Of a stretch of DNA of 64,000 nucleotides, positions 20,401 through 29,116 are shown piece after piece. A model generated the notes under the pieces. That model had not been told where the DNA came from, searched no databases, and saw only the letters and a program-made list of their open reading frames with translations. How positions within the stretch are numbered: the stretch's first letter is position 1; the number at the start of each line of letters is the position of its first letter. The stretch covers positions 975,379-1,039,378 of the forward strand of contig NZ_QMHN01000001.1 of the NCBI RefSeq assembly GCF_003313385.1. Direction: 5' to 3'. A program made the position numbers and the translations under genes. Source of the stretch: Pedobacter chitinilyticus (GTDB lineage: Bacteria > Bacteroidota > Bacteroidia > Sphingobacteriales > Sphingobacteriaceae).

Positions 20401-21530
20401 GCTCCATTCACTTTAAAACTAGCTCTACTGTCGGTTTTGATGACCACGTTAATATACTTTTGCTGAATAGCCTGTTGATCGGAGGAGAACAACGTAATTT
20501 TGGTGATGCTAAACTCCACGGGGTTGAGCAAAATCATATCGGGATCTCCGATCAAATTGCCGCCTGTGATGGAAGAGCAGTTTTGAGTTAATGAATATTG
20601 CGCTACACTGATTAATTTATCAGCAGTAATGATGGTACCTTCAGTTAACAATCCTGTTTCATAAAATTCTCCTTTGTTCAGTGTAACTACTGAACCATCA
20701 ATGTTTATTTTAGTATTATTTTCCTGGGCTAAAACCCTCACAATGCATCTTCTATTAATAAATGGTGCAACAGCATAGGTTTTGCCCCAGCTATTGGTGG
20801 TATACAGCTGCTGTAATAAAGGATCTCTGGAATTGGTACATTGGATATTTAGCGAGGTACTTCCCGAAAAAGCTGCAAATCGCTTACATTGTGAAGTAGT
20901 TTCATCTACTTCTACATACACCCCCGTTAAATCAGTAGAAGCGGGGCCTAAATATTCATACACATCGCCCGCTTTTGCTAAAGTGATGGTTCTTATCGTA
21001 CCATTTTTTTCTGTTAAGCGGAGTGTTGTATTGTCCTCTGCTGCCACCAATACCAAAAAGTTACGACCATTGGCATCTTGCCGATAGTTCATGGAGTAAT
21101 ACTTTTGCCCCAGAGCTTCAAATGGAATAATCAATGACGCCGCAGATCTAGCTCCTGCGTACACGTGCCCGTATACAGCTACCGCGGGTTGGCCAGCCGT
21201 TACTTTAATGTGTATCCCTCTATTGGTTAAGTTTTTATTGGCATCGGCTGTTTCTATATACGAATCAGCCCTAGGCACGGCAAATACCACCACGGTATTG
21301 GCAGGAATGGCTTTAGTTTCAGTATAAGCACCACAACTAACCGTAACTTCCGAAGTTCTTTTAGAAGTAATAAAGATATTCATATTCGCTAGCTGGTTGC
21401 CGCTAGGATCATGTGTCGGAAAAACCGCCCAAAAATCAGTTCCTTCGTTAGATATATTTTGTGCCCGCAATTTTTCAGCTAGGCCGAAATATAGCATGAT
21501 CAATAGGCAGAAGGAACAAATAGGCTTCAT
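17457..21530 (-). CDS. Giant PKD-repeat secreted protein with type B gliding C-terminal domain (copy A)
   Basis: Signal peptide (ends LRAQ, about residue 24) precedes NEGTDFWAVFP, the start of an IgGFc-binding-like N-terminal domain reaching about residue 430. Then come at least five PKD-type domains, each marked by WxFGD (WMWDFGDGSPV, WLWDFGDNKTS, YLWDFGDANAT, YLWNFGDQNAN and others), an Ig-like repeat with ENGLPGTGTFSGEG, and the type B sorting domain (ITPNGDAINDEWN, VEIFDRAGQNVF, PLPVGVYYYIINL). The product is probably exported by type IX secretion and may act as a surface adhesin. One-base overlap with the following PorP-like gene. Ligand unknown. Confidence 0.88.
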   Translation of the reverse strand: MKPICSFCLLIMLYFGLAEKLRAQNISNEGTDFWAVFPTHDPSGNQLANMNIFITSKRTSEVTVSCGAYTETKAIPANTVVVFAVPRADSYIETADANKNLTNRGIHIKVTAGQPAVAVYGHVYAGARSAASLIIPFEALGQKYYSMNYRQDANGRNFLVLVAAEDNTTLRLTEKNGTIRTITLAKAGDVYEYLGPASTDLTGVYVEVDETTSQCKRFAAFSGSTSLNIQCTNSRDPLLQQLYTTNSWGKTYAVAPFINRRCIVRVLAQENNTKINIDGSVVTLNKGEFYETGLLTEGTIITADKLISVAQYSLTQNCSSITGGNLIGDPDMILLNPVEFSITKITLFSSDQQAIQQKYINVVIKTDSRASFKVNGAVPANGTWKLFPTNSAYSYIQIQVYNQSLTLSADEGFNAIAYGFGNAESYGYSAGTSLAANQYLTVISKTSHEEHSNACIGESADFKITMPYLLTRLVWQFDDGTPIYDDVSPSPTMRTVNGETLYDYIAPVNKSYATAGQKVIKATGYFAVNSNSCFGSSADFEFLFNVDPEPTANFTTSAQSCLGNEVAFTDASNSNVTDRAIKKWMWDFGDGSPVSTEQNPKHTFANPGVFTVKLIVSTENGCSSDVFSKDIRVLALPVAKFIAKPTALCEQQVITFENQSTSSDGQLVKWLWDFGDNKTSTDENPVHTYDVAGQYEVKLTVTSEFGCESIVLQRINVNTLPIVDFDLPDFCLADGSAIFTNKATITSNEQLTYLWDFGDANATPARPNTSTLRNGSHVYTSTGLYEVTLTVKSASGCAVTVRKQFRVNGSVPKAAFEVENQNTLCSNSPVVFKDKATVDFGEITKIEWFFDYANKTTPDEVDENPNLRTDAAKLYNFKYPTFIGEPSRSYVVKMRAYSGGACVSEETKNIILYPDALVDFDLQTACLVDGQANFDNLSSYIVPNASLTYLWNFGDQNANAQNPNTSTSLSPSHKYTSVGKYTVSLTVKTPFGCSKTITKEINVEGAVPHADFEIKDANKLCSQTPVVFEDKTTLAFGNITRVDWYYDFANHPSQLESDFSPGSSLNPKSYTHQYPVFSAPFSKSYVVKMVAYSGNTCVSTVEKTITLNAFPEIEFNQSMEICLEAPSVQLLATEKNGLPGTGTFSGEGVNASGLFSPARAGAGVHQITYTYEVTNGCKAQKTQSITVNETPTVDAGEDKKVLEGGMATLSATAFGFGKNLTYKWIPATGLDRDDVLNPVVHPTEDMLYRLIVTSEKGCVQTDEVFVKLLKNLEVPSAITPNGDAINDEWNLKYIDSYPAATVEIFDRAGQNVFRSKGYTKPFDGTYNHNPLPVGVYYYIINLAVGKKPITGTLTIIR

Positions 21531-21538
21531 TGTTAAAC

Positions 21539-21562
21539 TAACATAACATAGATGTTAAGTTA
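21539..21562. promoter_or_regulatory. Near-perfect inverted repeat upstream of the 1357-residue gene
   Basis: TAACATAACAT and ATGTTAAGTTA flank a two-base AG centre, 9 bp before the start codon of the giant secreted protein. It could be a leader hairpin or an operator; there is no T tract, so it is not a clear terminator. No second copy was seen. Confidence 0.3.
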
Positions 21563-21592
21563 TTAATAAAACCTAATAAACCAATAGCTCAT

Positions 21593-22561
21593 TTAAAAAA
21601 GAAGTCTTAGAGAAATTTCATGTGAGCCAGAAGAGGCCGTCCGTAACTGCGACGTAGTATAATCATAAGCATAGCCCACTCCTACTATTTTAGCAATATT
21701 AAAGCCTACATTTCCAAAAAAAGCATCATTTTTACGATAACCGCCCCCTACCCAAAAAATATCTCGGTAGGCAAATTTCAGATTCAAATCAAAAGCTTTT
21801 GGCAATGGGCTAACCACTTTTAACATTACCGAAGGGGTTAAAGAAAAATCATTACCGATCCAGAATTGATATCCGCCAGTTAAAAAATAATGTGCTACTT
21901 CTTTTCCCGTATTAAAAGCACCATCAAAAGCCAATTTGTTTTTAATGATTTGTTGCATAGAAGCACCGATGTAGTAATTCGCAGAATAGAAATACACACC
22001 TGCATTTAAATCGGGCGTAAACTTATTGATTTGTCCAGCGTTAGCCACTACTGGATCACCTGGCTCGTCAAAAATCAAGGATTGTGCATCTAAACCTAAT
22101 CTATTCAAACCTAATCCAACGCCTACCGATAAATTAGCCCTATCGCCTATGGCCAAATGATAGGCGTAAGTGAAATTGCCGGTCATACGGTTTAAGGGCC
22201 CAGCTTTATCATTAATAAACAACGCGCCAAAGCTATGATGTGGCATAGAAGCCGTGTAGTCAAAGCTATCGTCTCTAGTTTGTGGTTCGGTAACGCCTAA
22301 ATCATTTGAACGATAATTAGCCATATCACCTCCAAAGGAAATAGGCATACTGAAACTTACATAACTGGTTTTCGGTGCATTTTCTAAACCCTGCCATTGC
22401 GTACGTAGGCCAAATCTCAAATCCTTACCACTATTAAGACCTGTTACCGCTGGATTTAACACCGACATATTTTGTACATATTGAGAATAGTGTGGGCGTT
22501 GTTGGGCAACTGCTGTAAACAACATCAGGTTTAAAAAGATCAAAACAGCTAACTTTCTCAT
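21593..22561 (-). CDS. PorP/SprF-like outer-membrane protein of type IX secretion (copy B)
   Basis: Signal peptide ends TAVAQ (residue 19), then QRPHYSQYVQNMSVLNPAVTG, the same family start as copy A. Later strands align by eye with copy A (NAPKTSYVSFSMP with NAPKTSFLSAHWS; KAFDLNLKFAYRDIFWVGGGYRKNDAF). The start codon overlaps the stop of the 1175-residue secreted protein by four bases. The two partner pairs therefore represent a duplicated secretion module. Confidence 0.92.
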   Translation of the reverse strand: MRKLAVLIFLNLMLFTAVAQQRPHYSQYVQNMSVLNPAVTGLNSGKDLRFGLRTQWQGLENAPKTSYVSFSMPISFGGDMANYRSNDLGVTEPQTRDDSFDYTASMPHHSFGALFINDKAGPLNRMTGNFTYAYHLAIGDRANLSVGVGLGLNRLGLDAQSLIFDEPGDPVVANAGQINKFTPDLNAGVYFYSANYYIGASMQQIIKNKLAFDGAFNTGKEVAHYFLTGGYQFWIGNDFSLTPSVMLKVVSPLPKAFDLNLKFAYRDIFWVGGGYRKNDAFFGNVGFNIAKIVGVGYAYDYTTSQLRTASSGSHEISLRLLF

Positions 22562-25500
22562 CTTAAAATAGTCACTGATCCTGTATATTTTTTACGGCCA
22601 TTATTAGGCTCAATAATGTAGTAGTAAACACCTACAGGCAAATCGGCTCCATTTAACCGTCCGTCCCAAGGCGTATCATAAGGCGAGGCTTCGAAAACCT
22701 TTTGTCCATACCTATTAAATATAGAAATAGTGCCCTTTTCAAATGTTTCTAAGTACTTAATATTCCAAGTATCATTCTTGCCATCTCCATTGGGACTAAA
22801 AACATTAGGTACACTTGGATTTTCGTGTACCGTTACCAGATATTCATACACCGATTGGCAGCTATTTGAAGTAACGGTCAAGGTGTATCTAGTAGTTTTG
22901 GTGGGATTTGCAATCGGATTTAAAATGTTGTCAGCACTCAAACCTTCTGATGGTGCCCATTTATATTGGTTATTGCTCCCTGTTGCTATAGCTTCAATAA
23001 GTTTTTGTCCACCCAATAAGATATCCATATTTGGTGGCAGTGTTACCTTTGGAAGTTTATTTACAATAACATTGATATTTTTTTCCTCTACGCAACCGTG
23101 AACTGTGGTAAAAACATACTTAATATTGAAATTACCAGGGCCACTCAATCTAGGACTAAATACTCCAGTACTGGAAATAGCGGCACCACTGTAAGCAAAA
23201 CTTCCAGCTACGGCATTTTCATCTGTAATCACCAGTTGAATAGGATCTGCTGTTTCACAAACGGGCGCAATATCAGCAACTTTTAATATAGGTGCTGGGT
23301 AAACTGTAATCGTAACGGGTGCGCTTTCCGTAAAACAAACCTGACCTGAATAAGCCCTCATCACTATTTTATAGTCTTTCTGCACCGATAGGCTTGGATA
23401 TTTATGCAAGTAGACTTTTCCTGCAGTTGGATTTTCATCCGTAACCACTGTATTTAGTCCACCACTTTCATAATCGAATATCCATTCAATTTTACTAATC
23501 TTTCCAAAGCCAATACTGCTTTTATTTTCGACGGCAACCTCTTTATTAGCACATAAATTTTCCAGATCTTTCACATCAAAAACGGCATTCGGGCTACTCC
23601 CACTAATCACTACTTGTTTGGTAAACACCGTAGCGCATCCTTGGTCGGTAGTACCTATTAAAGAGATGTTATACGTGCCTGCTGCATTAAATTTATGGGT
23701 AGATTTTTGTTTAATGTCTTCTGTTAGATTGCTAACTCCATCACCAAAATCCCAGCGCCAAGCTACAAAATTGCCTTTCACAGCCGTGGCCTCAAACTGA
23801 ACGATGTCATTCACACATGAACCTGGATCCTTAAAAGTGATTTCTGGGTTTTCGACAATGGTGATGACCTTTACAATCGTGTCAGCACAACCGCTCGAAG
23901 AAACTGAAATTAACTTCACATTATAGTTACCTGCAGCCTTGTATTTAGAAGTAGGTGATTGATCCGATGAGTTTGGCTGTCCGTTCCCGAAATCCCAAGT
24001 TTGACTAGCCACATTGGAGTTTGCTGTGGTAGTTTGGTTCACAAACTTAATCTCACTGTCAATACAAAAAGGCCCAACCGCAGTAAATCCCGACTTTGGA
24101 GCGATAATGATATCGATGTTTTTAGATACCGATAAATTACAGCCCATGTCAGTCACTACCCTTAACTTTACCGTTTTAGTTCCATAGCTTGCGTATTTAT
24201 GAACGGGGTTTTGTAAGCTAGATTTCATTCCATCACCAAAGTCCCATTCCCAAGCGGTAATGTTCCCACCAGTTCTGGGCGACGCATCAGTAAATTGAAT
24301 ATCGGTATTGATACAAGCCTGTACAGGCGCATTAATTTCTGGAGAAAAAATATCAAAAACTGTAAAAATCTCCTCATCTACCGCACAAATTGCCGAAGAA
24401 GGTTTCTGTATCAATGCCCTTATCGCATAGTTACCAGCCGTAGCAAAATAAGTAGGCGGTATCGTGTACTTGTATAAATAATAGGTTTGCCCATCTTCCA
24501 CTTGAGTGGTATAACTAGGGGTATTAGTTACTTCGGTTTTAAGTCCATTATTCAAGTTCCAAGTAATCTTATCCGTTACATACGGTAATTTCAATACAAA
24601 ATCTAAATTGGTACCCAAACAAAAATTACTAGCGGCAATATTACCCCCATTAGGAAAAACCTGGATGTTACTTTTGAGGTTTTTAAGATCTGTACCAGCC
24701 AAATAAGCATATGACTCTACAGAGCCATAACCATAAGCAATGGCTACAAATCCGCCGCTGGCAATTAAACGATGTTGGTCGCTCGAATTGGTTACATCTA
24801 CCACAGCATAACTATATTCGCTATTGGCAATAGGCTTAAACAAACTATTAATCGTACTTCCATCCAGCGTAAAACCTTGAATATCGGCTGTTTTAATGAT
24901 GATATTTAAAAAGTATTTAGAGATATTGGTATTTACCCCTGTAACACTATTCAATCTTGAATAAACCGCAATATCTTTTAAAGTTTGTTCGATAGGATTT
25001 AAAATGGTCATTTCAGGATCTCCCAAATAAGGCCCACCTTGTCCAGATTGTGCACTGTTGGCCAAATTACAAGTTTGAGAGGTTTGATATTGCGCTACTG
25101 CAATTGGCGACGATGCCTTGATCACATTAGGAGAAGTCGTGTAAAAGGTAATAACACTTCCTTTTTGATAAGGATTTGATAGAGGCGTACCATTGACAAT
25201 TGTAGTACTTCCATTTACATTTACCGTGGTGTTATCCTCTGCTACAATAATCTTAATGATATCCGTATTTCCATTTAACGTATTATAAAATGGTGCCGAT
25301 ACAAAGTTCTTGCCCCAAGCTGTTACAGGGAACAATTGCTGAAATAAATTATCACCACCATTTGGAGCTCTTGAATTTCCCAACTCACAAAAAGCCGACC
25401 AAGTAGTTCCTGAAAAAACGGCAATTGGCGTACAACCAGTAACCGCTTTAACCAAAGTTCCAGTTAAATCATTAAGAGATTGGAATTGATAAACATCACC

Positions 25501-26085
25501 TTTGTTTAGGGTAATTTGGTACTTTACATTGGCTGGTCTCTTCCCATCAGAACTGCTTTGCGTAGGCGTAATATCTATTAGGGTACCGTCCTTAATCCCA
25601 ACAATGGCAAACTGAGAATACACAGTAGCACTTGAATTTCCTTTGTTTTGCTCTGAAAAAACATAGTATTCCTGTTCCAGCGAAGCCGTAGGCAATACCA
25701 AGGTAGATCCTGTTCGAGCATTATTAGAAATTACACAGTATAAAGAAATAGGCTTCGCCGAAGTAACGTTAATTCCCCTATCTACCTCTTTAAAGTTAGA
25801 GGAACCAATATAAACGCTGTGTTGGTTAGGATTAATAAAAACTGGTGTAACCACATTAGCCGAAATACTTCCACTAGAGATAACCTTTCCTCCCGATTTT
25901 ACTTCATACGTAGTATTCACATCAGATGACAGAAACAAGGTCATCCGAGAAACCAAGCCATCAACATGGCCTGTATAAGCCAACCAAAAGTCAGTACCCC
26001 TGTTGGAAGTAGATTGAGCGCTTAAATTGACAGGAATGAAAAGCAGTGATATAATAGATATCACGAACAAAAGCTGGCTTTTCAT
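22558..26085 (-). CDS. Giant PKD-repeat secreted protein with type B gliding C-terminal domain (copy B)
   Basis: Same architecture as the 1357-residue protein: signal peptide ending LSAQ (about residue 23), SNRGTDFWLAYTGHV opening an IgGFc-binding-like domain to about residue 480, three clear PKD domains (WEWDFGDGMKS, WDFGNGQPN, WRWDFGDGVSN) plus one more diverged, an Ig-like segment, and the type B sorting signal (FSPNGDGKNDTWN, ISIFNRYGQKVF, DLPVGVYYYIIEP). It has about two fewer central repeats than copy A. Likely cell-surface or secreted; role in adhesion or gliding is inference. Followed without a gap by its PorP-like partner. Confidence 0.88.
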   Translation of the reverse strand: MKSQLLFVISIISLLFIPVNLSAQSTSNRGTDFWLAYTGHVDGLVSRMTLFLSSDVNTTYEVKSGGKVISSGSISANVVTPVFINPNQHSVYIGSSNFKEVDRGINVTSAKPISLYCVISNNARTGSTLVLPTASLEQEYYVFSEQNKGNSSATVYSQFAIVGIKDGTLIDITPTQSSSDGKRPANVKYQITLNKGDVYQFQSLNDLTGTLVKAVTGCTPIAVFSGTTWSAFCELGNSRAPNGGDNLFQQLFPVTAWGKNFVSAPFYNTLNGNTDIIKIIVAEDNTTVNVNGSTTIVNGTPLSNPYQKGSVITFYTTSPNVIKASSPIAVAQYQTSQTCNLANSAQSGQGGPYLGDPEMTILNPIEQTLKDIAVYSRLNSVTGVNTNISKYFLNIIIKTADIQGFTLDGSTINSLFKPIANSEYSYAVVDVTNSSDQHRLIASGGFVAIAYGYGSVESYAYLAGTDLKNLKSNIQVFPNGGNIAASNFCLGTNLDFVLKLPYVTDKITWNLNNGLKTEVTNTPSYTTQVEDGQTYYLYKYTIPPTYFATAGNYAIRALIQKPSSAICAVDEEIFTVFDIFSPEINAPVQACINTDIQFTDASPRTGGNITAWEWDFGDGMKSSLQNPVHKYASYGTKTVKLRVVTDMGCNLSVSKNIDIIIAPKSGFTAVGPFCIDSEIKFVNQTTTANSNVASQTWDFGNGQPNSSDQSPTSKYKAAGNYNVKLISVSSSGCADTIVKVITIVENPEITFKDPGSCVNDIVQFEATAVKGNFVAWRWDFGDGVSNLTEDIKQKSTHKFNAAGTYNISLIGTTDQGCATVFTKQVVISGSSPNAVFDVKDLENLCANKEVAVENKSSIGFGKISKIEWIFDYESGGLNTVVTDENPTAGKVYLHKYPSLSVQKDYKIVMRAYSGQVCFTESAPVTITVYPAPILKVADIAPVCETADPIQLVITDENAVAGSFAYSGAAISSTGVFSPRLSGPGNFNIKYVFTTVHGCVEEKNINVIVNKLPKVTLPPNMDILLGGQKLIEAIATGSNNQYKWAPSEGLSADNILNPIANPTKTTRYTLTVTSNSCQSVYEYLVTVHENPSVPNVFSPNGDGKNDTWNIKYLETFEKGTISIFNRYGQKVFEASPYDTPWDGRLNGADLPVGVYYYIIEPNNGRKKYTGSVTILR

Positions 26086-26213
26086 TTCAGCTTAAAATAA
26101 GAACGTCTAGCGGATATAAAGTCTTCATTAAATTTTTGGTAACACTAACAGTCAATTACAACAGTACGTTGTACGTATAAAACAAAAAAGTGTCTATGTA
26201 ATGCTTGAGAGCC

Positions 26214-26669
26214 TTACGACAATAGATTTTGACGAGCGATAAATTCTAGCTGTTGGTTAGCAATCAAGAGCTTTTCGGTCAATTCCCTATTCTCTTTTCT
26301 GAGCGTATAAATTTCGATAGCCTTATCTATGTTGATTCGCAAATCTTCCTCCATCCAAGGTTTTTGGATATATCGATAAACCTGACCTTTATTGATTGCG
26401 TCAATTACAGCATCAATATCCGTATACCCCGTTAAAATCATTCTAATGGGCTCTGGATACTTCTCTAAAATCGAAGCTAAAAACTCAACCCCAGTAGTTT
26501 TTGGCATTCTTTGGTCGGTTATGATTACTTGTATATCTTCAGTATCCAAGATCTTTCGACCATCTTCTGCAGACTCCGCCGTAAAAACTTTATACATTCT
26601 ACGAAAGGTTGCCGCAAAAGCGCTCAAATTATGTGGTTCATCATCAACGTAAAGGATATTCGCTGTCAT
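26214..26669 (-). CDS. Single-domain response regulator with coiled-coil tail
   Basis: Receiver domain residues 1-120: acidic pocket D9/D10, phosphoacceptor D52 in ITDQRMPKTTG, switch Thr in LTGYTD and the Lys of YIQKPW. No output domain follows, only a charged helix (about 122-151) that looks like coiled coil. The receiver closely resembles the receiver of the hybrid protein encoded at 31959-33038 (LTGYTDIxAxxDAINxGxxYRYIxKPW shared pattern), so the two are paralogues. It is divergent from the five-gene signalling operon with 119 bp between starts, and may be its partner or a decoy; this is inference. Confidence 0.88.
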   Translation of the reverse strand: MTANILYVDDEPHNLSAFAATFRRMYKVFTAESAEDGRKILDTEDIQVIITDQRMPKTTGVEFLASILEKYPEPIRMILTGYTDIDAVIDAINKGQVYRYIQKPWMEEDLRINIDKAIEIYTLRKENRELTEKLLIANQQLEFIARQNLLS

Positions 26670-26788
26670 TTCTTTGCTAATAAAAAGTTAAAAATACTTT
26701 TTTAATGTAATTCTAAAAAACTAATTTAGTCTTTTAGCCTTGAAAAACATGTTTCTTCCGCAATATTTTATTTTTCTCAGACCTAACA

Positions 26789-29116
26789 ATGCATTCTAAA
26801 GCCGCACCCCAATCGTTAACGGAGCTTATTGGGAAAACCCAAAAATTCAATCAGATTTACAAGCCTACTAAACTGAATTTGAGCAATCAACAAGACCTCG
26901 TTCAGTTTAATAAAATCATACAAGAACAACCCAACCTACAGGTATTCGACACCATTAAATTACAAGTGAAAGAACTTGTAAAATGTTTGCAACCTTTTTT
27001 AGCTTTAAACCCCGCAAATGTAGATGCTGCTGTTGAAAAACGTTTTGCCGACATTCCAGAACATGAGTACGGCGTTTGGTTTTACTACCCTTGGTCAAAC
27101 AAACTAGTCCATCTTTTAAATGAGGATGAATTTACAGTAGTAAGGACCAATAGAAATAAGCATAAAATCACCGAAGAGGAACAACAAGCCCTTGCCACCA
27201 AAAAAATTGGGGTGATGGGTTTATCAGTTGGACAATCTGTTTCATTAACCTTAGCCATGGAACGTGGTTTTGGTGAATTAAGGATCGCCGATTTTGACGA
27301 GCTTGACTTGAGTAACATTAACAGGATCAGAACGGGTGTACATAATATACAATTAAAGAAAACAGTGATTGTTGCTCGTGAGATTGCTGAAATAGATCCC
27401 TACTTAAATATAGTATGCTTCCACGAAGGTATTACCGACGAAAATATCCACCAGTTCCTTACCGAAGGTGGTAAGCTAGATTTACTGATAGATGAATGTG
27501 ATAGTTTCGACATTAAAATCAACAGCAGGAAAATCGCCCGTGAACTACAAATACCTGTGCTGATGGAGGGTAGTGACCGTGGAACTATCGATATCGAACG
27601 CTTCGATCTTGACCCTCAGCGCCCTATTTTACACGGTATGGTGGATCATTTGGACATGGACAAATACAGTTCACTCAAAACATTCGACGAAAGGATACCT
27701 TATATTACTGCAGTTACAGGATTAGAAACCCTCTCCCCTCGTATGAAGGCTTCTGCAGTTGAACTAATGGCCACCATTTCTACTTGGCCTCAATTGGCCA
27801 GTGCAGTTACTTTTGGCGGTGGCGTAAGTGCTGATCTCTCTAGGAAAATCTTACTAAATAACCTCAAGATCTCAGGAAGATTCTTTTTAGATCTAGATGA
27901 AATGATTGCTGATCCACAAAAAGAAGATCATCAAGTAGAAAGCATACCAGAAAAGCAAGCACTAAGCCTTACCGAAATTGAAACATTCATTGCACAAAAC
28001 AACCTTAATGATTGGGATAATACAGGTAAAGATCTCTCTGAACAAAACTTATTTCAATTAATAGAAGCCGCTAAAAAAGCACCATCTGGTGGTAACAATC
28101 AGCCTTGGAGATTTCACTACCAAAATAAACAGCTGCACCTATTTTTAGAGGAAAGTGCTACAGGTGCTTATTTAGACCCTCAGCTTATTTCTTCTTATAC
28201 TTCAATTGGCGCCGCCATCGAAAATCTTTTGTTAACAGCAGCCATTCAAAACCTAAAAGTAAACTGGCAGCTCACGCCACACTTGGCACCTAAACACCTT
28301 GCTATTTTCAGTTTTACGGATGGTAATGGCCCAAGCGAGCAAGAAAAAGTACTGCAAAAGCAAATAGAAGCTAGACATACCAATCGGAAAGCACCGCCTA
28401 AACAAGAAATTAGCGAGGCCGACATGGATTACCTCAAAACTCTGGTTACACAAACCAATGGTGTTGAACTTACCTTTGTTAAAGATCCTGCAAAAATAAA
28501 CGCCCTATCCAAAATAGCCACACAAGCTGATTTGCTCAGAATGTTTATTCCTGAAGCTCATGAGGATTTTATCACTCGCGAAATGCGTTGGACACCAACC
28601 GAAGCCAATGAAAGAGAAGATGGAATAGGTATCCATACCTTGGATTTGAGCAATAATGATCAATCAGGTATCCGCATGCTGCGTGATCGTAGAATGATTG
28701 ATTTTCTAGAAAAAATAAAAGGTGGAAGTGCCTTTGGACGTCTCTTGGCACAGCAATTCAATACTTCATCAGCTATTGGACTAATCACCATCCCTAATAA
28801 TGACGTATCTTCTTGGATAGATTGCGGCATTGCAACTGAAAGAATGTGGCTGGGAGCCACTAACTTAGATTTCCAAATACACCCAGTGAATGTTCCTCTG
28901 ATCTTTTTTTATAAAAATTCTATAGAGAAAAACTTAACTTTAGCAGAAGAAAAAAGAATTGAATTAACTAAAGCAGAACACGAGTTAAATATTATTTTTG
29001 ACGAGCCGAAAAACCAAATCCCAGCGTTTATGTTTAGGATTTTTAAGGCAAGCGCATCTCCAGAAAGAACCATCAGAAAGTCGAACAATAAAATTTTCTC
29101 CATTGGAAGAGCATAA
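26789..29116 (+). CDS. Rv1355c-type fusion of ThiF/E1-like and nitroreductase-like domains
   Basis: First gene of a five-gene operon. After a 100-residue N-terminal segment, an E1/ThiF/MoeB-like domain spans about 120-370, with nucleotide-binding GVMGLSVGQ (G141, G144, G148) and ADFDELDLSNINRIR. From about residue 395 to the end is a nitroreductase-like flavin domain with the FMN-binding APSGGNNQPWRF and a late ATERMWLGATN. This architecture corresponds to the family named after Mycobacterium tuberculosis Rv1355c, whose reaction is, as far as I know, unestablished. The combination suggests adenylation or rearrangement plus redox chemistry on a small molecule. The downstream acyltransferase-like and kinase genes suggest the product could be a signal; that is a hypothesis. 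Confidence 0.85.
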   Translation: MHSKAAPQSLTELIGKTQKFNQIYKPTKLNLSNQQDLVQFNKIIQEQPNLQVFDTIKLQVKELVKCLQPFLALNPANVDAAVEKRFADIPEHEYGVWFYYPWSNKLVHLLNEDEFTVVRTNRNKHKITEEEQQALATKKIGVMGLSVGQSVSLTLAMERGFGELRIADFDELDLSNINRIRTGVHNIQLKKTVIVAREIAEIDPYLNIVCFHEGITDENIHQFLTEGGKLDLLIDECDSFDIKINSRKIARELQIPVLMEGSDRGTIDIERFDLDPQRPILHGMVDHLDMDKYSSLKTFDERIPYITAVTGLETLSPRMKASAVELMATISTWPQLASAVTFGGGVSADLSRKILLNNLKISGRFFLDLDEMIADPQKEDHQVESIPEKQALSLTEIETFIAQNNLNDWDNTGKDLSEQNLFQLIEAAKKAPSGGNNQPWRFHYQNKQLHLFLEESATGAYLDPQLISSYTSIGAAIENLLLTAAIQNLKVNWQLTPHLAPKHLAIFSFTDGNGPSEQEKVLQKQIEARHTNRKAPPKQEISEADMDYLKTLVTQTNGVELTFVKDPAKINALSKIATQADLLRMFIPEAHEDFITREMRWTPTEANEREDGIGIHTLDLSNNDQSGIRMLRDRRMIDFLEKIKGGSAFGRLLAQQFNTSSAIGLITIPNNDVSSWIDCGIATERMWLGATNLDFQIHPVNVPLIFFYKNSIEKNLTLAEEKRIELTKAEHELNIIFDEPKNQIPAFMFRIFKASASPERTIRKSNNKIFSIGRA

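Noticed and set aside
28998..29102. Upstream extension of the GNAT-like protein from TTG 28998
   Set aside because: It lies wholly inside the Rv1355c-type gene and its residues are a frame shadow; a start at 29103 is simpler.
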